This document shows, piece by piece, positions 59,415 to 64,000 of a stretch of 64,000 nucleotides of DNA. Source of the stretch: JBJHBP01 sp050485645 (GTDB lineage: Bacteria; Pseudomonadota; Gammaproteobacteria; Steroidobacterales; Rariloculaceae); NCBI GenBank assembly GCA_050485645.1, contig JBJHBT010000012.1, forward strand, positions 1-64,000, given 5' to 3'. How positions within the stretch are numbered: position 1 is the first letter of the stretch; the number at the start of each line of letters is the position of its first letter. Made by a program: the position numbers and the translations under genes. The notes under the pieces were generated by a model. It was not told the DNA's origin. It ran no database searches and saw only the letters and a list, made by a program, of their open reading frames with translations.

Positions 59415-60752
59415 ATGAGGTTCGTCGTTGATCTGATCTGGCTGCTGTTCGGGCTGCTGGCTTCGCCTTGGCTGCTGTACAGGGCGGTCGTGACTGGCGG
59501 GTGGCGGCGTCTGCCGGCGAGGCTGGGATCGGAGGTTTCCAGCCCCGCGCCTGCCGGTATCTGGCTGCACGGTGCGTCCGTGGGTGAGGTGACGCTGCTC
59601 AGGCCGCTGGTGGCACGCTTGGAGCGTGAGCTGCCGCATCTGCCGCTGACCATTTCGGCGGTGACCTCCACCGGCGCCGCCGCCGCCCACAAGCTCTGGC
59701 CGCAACACCACGTCGTGCTGCTGCCGCTCGATCTGTCGTTTATCGTGCGCCGCGTGATGGGTCGCATGGCGCCGCGCATGATCGTGATCGTCGAGGCGGA
59801 TTTCTGGCCCAACTTTCTGCTGGCCGCCGACGCACGCCGCATACCGGTTGTGGTGGTGAATGCGCGCGTATCGGAGCGATCGGCGCGCCGGCTGCTGCGC
59901 ACGCGCGTCGTTCCCGGCGTTCTGCGTCGCACGGCCATGATCGCGGCGCAGAACGAGACGTTCCGGCAGCGGTTCGTGTCGCTTGGCATCCCGGTGCGGC
60001 AGACCCTGGTGACCGGCAACATGAAGTACGATCAGGTTGCCACTTCCGCCGAACCCGGGCGCGACGGACTGCGAATGTCGCTGGGCTACGCGCGCGACGA
60101 ACTGATCCTGATCGGTGGCAGTCTGCATGCCGGCGAGGACGAAGTCGTGCTGGAAGCCTTTCGGAATCTGCGTCGCGTGCAGCCGGTCAGACTGATTCTG
60201 GTGCCGCGATATCCCGTGGAGGCCGCCGCGATCGCGGCGCGTATCGCGGCGACCGGTGACAGCGTCACGCTCAGAAGCCAGCCCGGCGGCGCGGCGCCGC
60301 CGGATGTCCTGGTGGTGGACACGCTGGGTGAGCTGGCCGGCCTGTATGCGCTGGCGGACATCGCGTTTGTCGGCGGCAGTCTGTATTTCCGCGGCGGCAA
60401 CAAGGGCGGACACAACCTGATGGAACCGGCGGTTGCCGGCCTGCCGGTGCTGTTCGGGCCCCACCACTACAGTTTTCGCGATACCGTGGCGGATCTGCTC
60501 GCGGCCGGAGGCGGCATGCAGGTGCATGACAGCGTGGAACTGACGCAGGCGCTGGTCGCGCTGGGTACCGATCCGGAGCGGCGCAGGGCAGTCGGAGCGG
60601 CGGCCCGTCGGGTTGTGACTGACGGTCAGGGCGCCACGCAGCGCAACTTCGAGCTGCTTCGCGAACTGCTGGTGGAGCCGGGCGATGGCTTGCGACCGCA
60701 GGGCTTTGACATCACAATGCTTCGCACGACACCCGGCACGGATACAGGATGA
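59415..60752 (+). CDS. Kdo transferase-like glycosyltransferase (paralogue 1)
   Basis: A 445-residue GT30-type protein. It has an N-terminal membrane anchor (about 4-22), catalytic Glu58 in HGASVGEV, VEADFWPNFLLAADARRIPV, GNMKYDQV, GGSLHAGEDEVV and the acceptor/donor site FVGGSLYFRGGNKGGHNLME. Such enzymes transfer Kdo from CMP-Kdo to lipid A in the inner membrane. Compared with the second copy at 63359 it is more diverged (ITISAVTSTGAAAAHKLW in place of the usual TTMTPTGS block). It may add a later or modified sugar. Its stop overlaps the kdsA start (ATGA). Confidence 0.85.
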   Translation: MRFVVDLIWLLFGLLASPWLLYRAVVTGGWRRLPARLGSEVSSPAPAGIWLHGASVGEVTLLRPLVARLERELPHLPLTISAVTSTGAAAAHKLWPQHHVVLLPLDLSFIVRRVMGRMAPRMIVIVEADFWPNFLLAADARRIPVVVVNARVSERSARRLLRTRVVPGVLRRTAMIAAQNETFRQRFVSLGIPVRQTLVTGNMKYDQVATSAEPGRDGLRMSLGYARDELILIGGSLHAGEDEVVLEAFRNLRRVQPVRLILVPRYPVEAAAIAARIAATGDSVTLRSQPGGAAPPDVLVVDTLGELAGLYALADIAFVGGSLYFRGGNKGGHNLMEPAVAGLPVLFGPHHYSFRDTVADLLAAGGGMQVHDSVELTQALVALGTDPERRRAVGAAARRVVTDGQGATQRNFELLRELLVEPGDGLRPQGFDITMLRTTPGTDTG

Positions 60753-61585
60753 CCAAGAAACACGTACAGGTTGGCGATATCGACTGCGGTTCGGATCAGC
60801 TTTTCCTGATTTCCGGGCCCTGCGTGATCGAAGCCGAGTCGATGATGATGAACACGGCGGAGCGGCTCAAGAAGATCGCCGAATCGCTGGGTGTTCCGCT
60901 GGTGTTCAAGTCGTCCTTTTCCAAGGACAACCGCAGCTCGCTGGACTACTACCAGGGGCCGGGCCTCGACGAAGGGCTGAAAATCCTGGAGAAGGTCAAA
61001 CGCGAGTTCGACCTGCCGGTACTCACCGACATCCACTATCCGAACCAGGCCGCGCCCGCGGCTGACGTGGTCGACATACTGCAGATTCCCGCCTATCTGT
61101 GCATGCAGACCGAACTTGTGGTCGCCGCAGCGAAGACCGGCAAGGTGGTGAATATCAAGCATGGCCAGTTCATCGCACCGGACAACATGGCCAAACCGGT
61201 GAAGAAGATCGAGGCGGTGGGCAATGAGCAGATCATCGTCACCGAACGCGGCTATACCTTTGGTTACAACGATCTGATCGTGGATCCGCGTGCCTTTCTG
61301 CTGTTGAACCAGATCGGTTATCCGGTGGTGTTCGACATCACGCATACCATTCGCAAGTACGGCATCCCCAGCAAGGATCCGCGTGGCGGCACTCGTGAGT
61401 TTCTGGCGGTACTGGCGCGCGCCGGTGTCGCGGCCGGCATCGACGGCATCTTCATCGAAGCGCATCCCAACCCGCCGGAAGCACTTTGCGACGCCGCGAG
61501 TCAGTACTACCTCGATCAGCTGGCCGAATTCGTCAAGCCGCTGCTCGAAATACACAATCTGGTCCGATCTCAGCAGAAGATCTGA
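60749..61585 (+). CDS. kdsA: Kdo-8-phosphate synthase KdsA
   Basis: A 278-residue TIM-barrel aldolase that condenses D-arabinose 5-phosphate with PEP to give Kdo-8-phosphate. Motifs are ISGPCVIEAE, VFKSSFSKDNRSSLDYYQGP, then VVNIKHGQFIAPDNMAKPVK and IFIEAHPNPP. Cys25 in GPCVIE marks the metal-dependent class, since the metal-free E. coli enzyme has Asn there. Translationally coupled to the upstream glycosyltransferase. The aldolase-CBS gene follows 26 bp downstream. Confidence 0.95.
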   Translation: MTKKHVQVGDIDCGSDQLFLISGPCVIEAESMMMNTAERLKKIAESLGVPLVFKSSFSKDNRSSLDYYQGPGLDEGLKILEKVKREFDLPVLTDIHYPNQAAPAADVVDILQIPAYLCMQTELVVAAAKTGKVVNIKHGQFIAPDNMAKPVKKIEAVGNEQIIVTERGYTFGYNDLIVDPRAFLLLNQIGYPVVFDITHTIRKYGIPSKDPRGGTREFLAVLARAGVAAGIDGIFIEAHPNPPEALCDAASQYYLDQLAEFVKPLLEIHNLVRSQQKI

Positions 61586-61611
61586 ATCCGGCTCAACCTG
61601 AAGGTTATTCC

Positions 61612-62649
61612 ATGGAACTGTATCTGGACTCCGTCGATTTCAAGGAGATCGAAACCGCGTTCGAATTCGGCTTTCTGAAAGGGCTGACAACCACGCCGAC
61701 ATTCATGCATCGTCACGGCATCACGGATGTCGACGGTGCCATCGTGAAGCTGTCCGGCATGGTGCCTGAGCTACAGGTTGAGGCGCTTGGCGATACGCCC
61801 GACGAGATTCTTCGTGAAGCCGAACGTATTCTGGCGCTTCCCGGCCTCCAGCAGGCACCGGTATTCAAGGTGCCGATTTCCAACGCCGGTGTGAAAGCCT
61901 GTGATCGGCTGACGAGGAAGGGTTATCGGGTCAACGTGCACCTGATCTATACGTTGAACCAGGCCTACATGGCGATGGCGGCGGGCGCTGCGTTCGTGTG
62001 TCCGCTGGCGGGGCGCCTCCAGGACCAGGGCCATGACGCGATCAAGCTGTTTGAGCAATGCGTCGATGTGATCGTTACCCATGGCTATGATGCCAAGGTC
62101 ATGTTCTCGTCCGTGCGTCATGCCGAGCATGTGCGTCAGGCGCTGTTGTGCGGCGTGCATGTGTGCACCGTGCCTTTCGGCGTCATCAATAATCTATGCG
62201 AGAACTCGTTGACGACCGTGGGTACCGCCCAGTTCCGCGAGCACACGCAGCTGATGACGCTCAAGGTCCGCGACCTGATGGGCAGCGTCAATCCGGTATG
62301 TGAAGCGTCCGAGACGCTGAGCTCGGCGATGGTGAAAATGACGGAATCCAGGCTCGGTATCGTCAATCTCGTCGACGGCGAAGGCCGCATGGCGGGTGTG
62401 TTCACCGATGGCGATCTGCGCCGCAAACTGCAGGAAGGCGGACGCCGGATTCTCGACAAGACGCTTGCGGAGATCGGCTTCTCGCCGAGCCCGGTCAGCA
62501 TACCGAAAGACAGCCTGCTCAACGAAGCGGTGAAACTGTTCAAGGAGTTCAAGGTCGACAGCATCGTGGTTCTGGACGGCGAACGTCCGGCCGGCGTGCT
62601 CGACATCCAGGACCTGGTGAAGCTGGGCCTGCTCGGCCCGCAGCGCTGA
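61612..62649 (+). CDS. Transaldolase/fructose-6-P-aldolase-like domain fused to a CBS pair
   Basis: A 345-residue protein. Residues 1-215 align with FSA/TalC: MELYLD with Asp6, GLTTTPT, Schiff-base Lys86 in VFKVPIS, PLAGRLQDQG with the phosphate-site Arg, and VMFSSVR. The FSA Asn28 position is Thr. Residues about 217-345 are two CBS domains like those of arabinose-5-phosphate isomerase KdsD (GVFTDGDLRRKL, GVLDIQDLVKLGLL), but no SIS isomerase domain is present. It lies between kdsA and a kdsC-like gene, the place kdsD would take. I infer that it supplies the aldose-phosphate for KdsA, with CBS-mediated feedback. The reaction is unproven. Confidence 0.85.
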   Translation: MELYLDSVDFKEIETAFEFGFLKGLTTTPTFMHRHGITDVDGAIVKLSGMVPELQVEALGDTPDEILREAERILALPGLQQAPVFKVPISNAGVKACDRLTRKGYRVNVHLIYTLNQAYMAMAAGAAFVCPLAGRLQDQGHDAIKLFEQCVDVIVTHGYDAKVMFSSVRHAEHVRQALLCGVHVCTVPFGVINNLCENSLTTVGTAQFREHTQLMTLKVRDLMGSVNPVCEASETLSSAMVKMTESRLGIVNLVDGEGRMAGVFTDGDLRRKLQEGGRRILDKTLAEIGFSPSPVSIPKDSLLNEAVKLFKEFKVDSIVVLDGERPAGVLDIQDLVKLGLLGPQR

Positions 62650-62653
62650 TCTC

Positions 62654-63337
62654 ATGTTTGAGCCGGCAGAGCTGCAGGCTCGCTACACGGCATCCGGCGC
62701 TTCGTTCCTGACGCCCGCCACGACGCTGGCGGCGCGGGTCGCGTCGCTGCGCGGCATCGTGTTCGACTGGGACGGCGTATTCAATGCCGGCGTCAAGGGC
62801 GAACACATGCCCAGTCCGTTCAGCGAGCCCGATTCCATGGGAACCAACCTGTTGCGGTACGGGCTGTGGCTGCGCGAACAGCGGCTGCCCGTCGCGGCAA
62901 TCGTGTCCGGCGCGGCCAACCCCGACGCGGTGGCGTTCGCCAGACGCGAGCATTTTCAGGCGGTGTATCCCGGCGTGCGTAACAAGGCGGACGCGGTGGC
63001 GGCCCTGTGCGCCGTCCATGGCGTGGACGCGTCACAGCTGGCGGTGGTGTTCGATGATGTCAATGATCTGCCGATGGCCGCCGAATGTGGCATGCGCTTT
63101 CTGGTGCGTCGCGCTAGCAGTCCACTGCTTGCGGAGTTCGCGGCGCGCGAGGGACTGTGCGACTACGTTACAGCCTGCGAGGGGGGGCGCCATGCAGTGC
63201 GTGAAGTCACGGAACTGCTGCTTGGTCTCACCGGCCGGTTCGAGCAGGTGATCCGCTCCCGGATAGCCTCCGATGATGCCTATGTGCGCTACTTCAATGC
63301 GCGCCAGGCACTTGAAACCCGGCTTGAAAGCCACTGA
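62654..63337 (+). CDS. kdsC: KdsC-like HAD phosphatase
   Basis: A 227-residue HAD-family protein. Motif I is VFDWDGVFN (nucleophile Asp), motif II Ser lies in AAIVSG, the conserved Lys in VRNKADA and motif III in VFDDVNDLPMA. The end (GGRHAVREVTELLLGL) is the KdsC-type tail. It should remove the 8-phosphate from Kdo-8-phosphate, or from a related sugar if the upstream aldolase makes a different precursor. It is longer than typical KdsC (~170-190) because of a 30-residue N-terminal extension and a C-terminal extension. It starts 4 bp after the aldolase-CBS stop. Confidence 0.8.
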   Translation: MFEPAELQARYTASGASFLTPATTLAARVASLRGIVFDWDGVFNAGVKGEHMPSPFSEPDSMGTNLLRYGLWLREQRLPVAAIVSGAANPDAVAFARREHFQAVYPGVRNKADAVAALCAVHGVDASQLAVVFDDVNDLPMAAECGMRFLVRRASSPLLAEFAAREGLCDYVTACEGGRHAVREVTELLLGLTGRFEQVIRSRIASDDAYVRYFNARQALETRLESH

Positions 63338-63358
63338 TCCGCGTTACGGACGAGACAT

Positions 63359-64000
63359 GTGACTGTCTGGGGTGTCGTCGCTTATCTGCTGCTGCCATAC
63401 GCGATACTCAAGCTGTTGTGGCGCGGCTTTCGTTATCGTGCCTACTGGTATCGCTGGCCGGAGCGCTTCGGCTTCATCGACCCGCCTTCCGACGAACACG
63501 TGATCTGGATTCATGCGGTTTCGGTGGGCGAGGTGCGTTCCTGCGTGGTGCTCGTTGACGCATTCGCGGAGCGCTTTCCCGATCACCGCATTCTCATCAC
63601 GACGATGACCCCGACCGGATCGGCGCAGGTCCGCGAACTGTTTGCCGATCGGGTCAGCCATGCCTATGTGCCATACGACGTGCCGTTTGCGGTGGAGCGT
63701 TTTCTGAATCGGGCCCGGCCCGCGTTCGCGGTGATAGCCGAGACGGAGTTCTGGCCCAATATATTCCGTGCCTGCAATCACCGCGACATTCCGCTGCTGC
63801 TGGTCAATGTGCGGATATCCCAGACCTCGCTGCGCGGCTACTCGCTGGTACCGCGCACGTTTCGCGCCATGCTGGGTCACGCCGACATGATCTGCGCTCA
63901 GACACGCACCGACGCTTATCGGCTGCGCACGCTCGGTGCACCGGAGGGTCGCATCCACATCACGGGTAATCTGAAGTTCGACGTGGAAACGCCGGCTCGC
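63359..64000 (+). CDS. waaA: Kdo transferase WaaA, partial at window end
   Basis: The first 214 residues are visible and the gene runs off the right edge. It starts with GTG (VTVWGVVAYLLLPYAILKLL) after GGACGAGA. An overlapping ATG is followed directly by a stop. It has the membrane anchor, RWPERFGFI, catalytic Glu in IHAVSVGEV, ITTMTPTGSAQVREL, YVPYDVPFAVERFLN, AETEFWPN and GNLKFDVE. These match classical WaaA better than the copy at 59415. It transfers Kdo to lipid A precursor at the inner membrane. It is the last visible gene of the Kdo operon, 21 bp after kdsC. Confidence 0.9.
   Translation, partial: MTVWGVVAYLLLPYAILKLLWRGFRYRAYWYRWPERFGFIDPPSDEHVIWIHAVSVGEVRSCVVLVDAFAERFPDHRILITTMTPTGSAQVRELFADRVSHAYVPYDVPFAVERFLNRARPAFAVIAETEFWPNIFRACNHRDIPLLLVNVRISQTSLRGYSLVPRTFRAMLGHADMICAQTRTDAYRLRTLGAPEGRIHITGNLKFDVETPAR

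Noticed and set aside
59415..60752. Idea that the first Kdo-transferase copy is catalytically dead
   Set aside because: The key glutamate (SVGE) and the C-terminal GGHNLME site are intact, so there is no direct sign of inactivation.
1..64000. CRISPR arrays, tRNA or rRNA genes, insertion sequences, integrases, toxin-antitoxin pairs
   Set aside because: I looked for regular spaced repeats, tRNA cloverleaf/CCA ends and transposase motifs and saw none. The tandem repeats present have no spacers.

Overview
This GC-rich window is dominated by one large polar-flagellum locus (about 8.5-50.2 kb). The gene order matches Pseudomonas/Vibrio/Xanthomonas-type Gammaproteobacteria: flgA-M-N, flgBCDEFGHIJKL, fliC-fliD-fliS, fleQ/fleR, fliEFGHIJ, fliK, fliLMNOPQR-flhB, flhA-flhF-flhG-fliA, and a motC/motD-type stator pair. 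An LPS/Kdo operon also points to a Gram-negative. I cannot name a genus. A member of a Nevskiales/Steroidobacter/Woeseia-like group is a guess.

Layout. (1) 1-8.5 kb holds mostly minus-strand housekeeping and accessory genes: a metallo-beta-lactamase-fold hydrolase, DUF6152 and DUF6644 proteins, a DUF1566 lipoprotein, two beta-lactamase-family serine hydrolases, a Bcr/CflA exporter, RarD and a rhomboid protease. (2) 8.5-10.4 kb holds flgA-flgM-flgN on the minus strand. (3) 10.6-24.5 kb holds rod, hook, ring and filament genes with a TPR-sulfotransferase between flgL and fliC. (4) 24.6-30.3 kb holds the cap, secretion chaperones, a PilZ protein and two sigma-54 activators, both lacking receiver domains. 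(5) 30.3-45 kb holds the basal body, C ring and export apparatus. (6) 45-50.2 kb holds flhF, flhG, fliA, stator genes and a DUF2802 protein, without cheYZAB. (7) 50.2-57.4 kb holds cyclic-di-GMP and HDOD signalling genes plus DUF1015 and MaoC proteins. (8) 57.4-64 kb holds mgtE and a Kdo operon that runs off the right end.

Regulation can be read from the DNA. Sigma-54 -24/-12 promoters (TGGCAY-N5-TTGC) precede flgA, flgB, the fleR-like gene, fliK and fliL. Sigma-28 promoters (TAAA-N15-GCCGATAA) precede flgM, fliC and an HDOD gene at 53.9 kb. This fits a cascade running from FleQ to sigma-54/FleR to FliA/FlgM.

The most unusual item is at 61.6-62.6 kb, between kdsA and a kdsC-like phosphatase, where the arabinose-5-phosphate isomerase KdsD would be expected. 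A fructose-6-phosphate-aldolase/transaldolase-like domain is fused there to a KdsD-style CBS pair. This suggests a different route to the aldose-phosphate precursor of Kdo or of a Kdo-like sugar. Two Kdo-transferase paralogues flank these genes.
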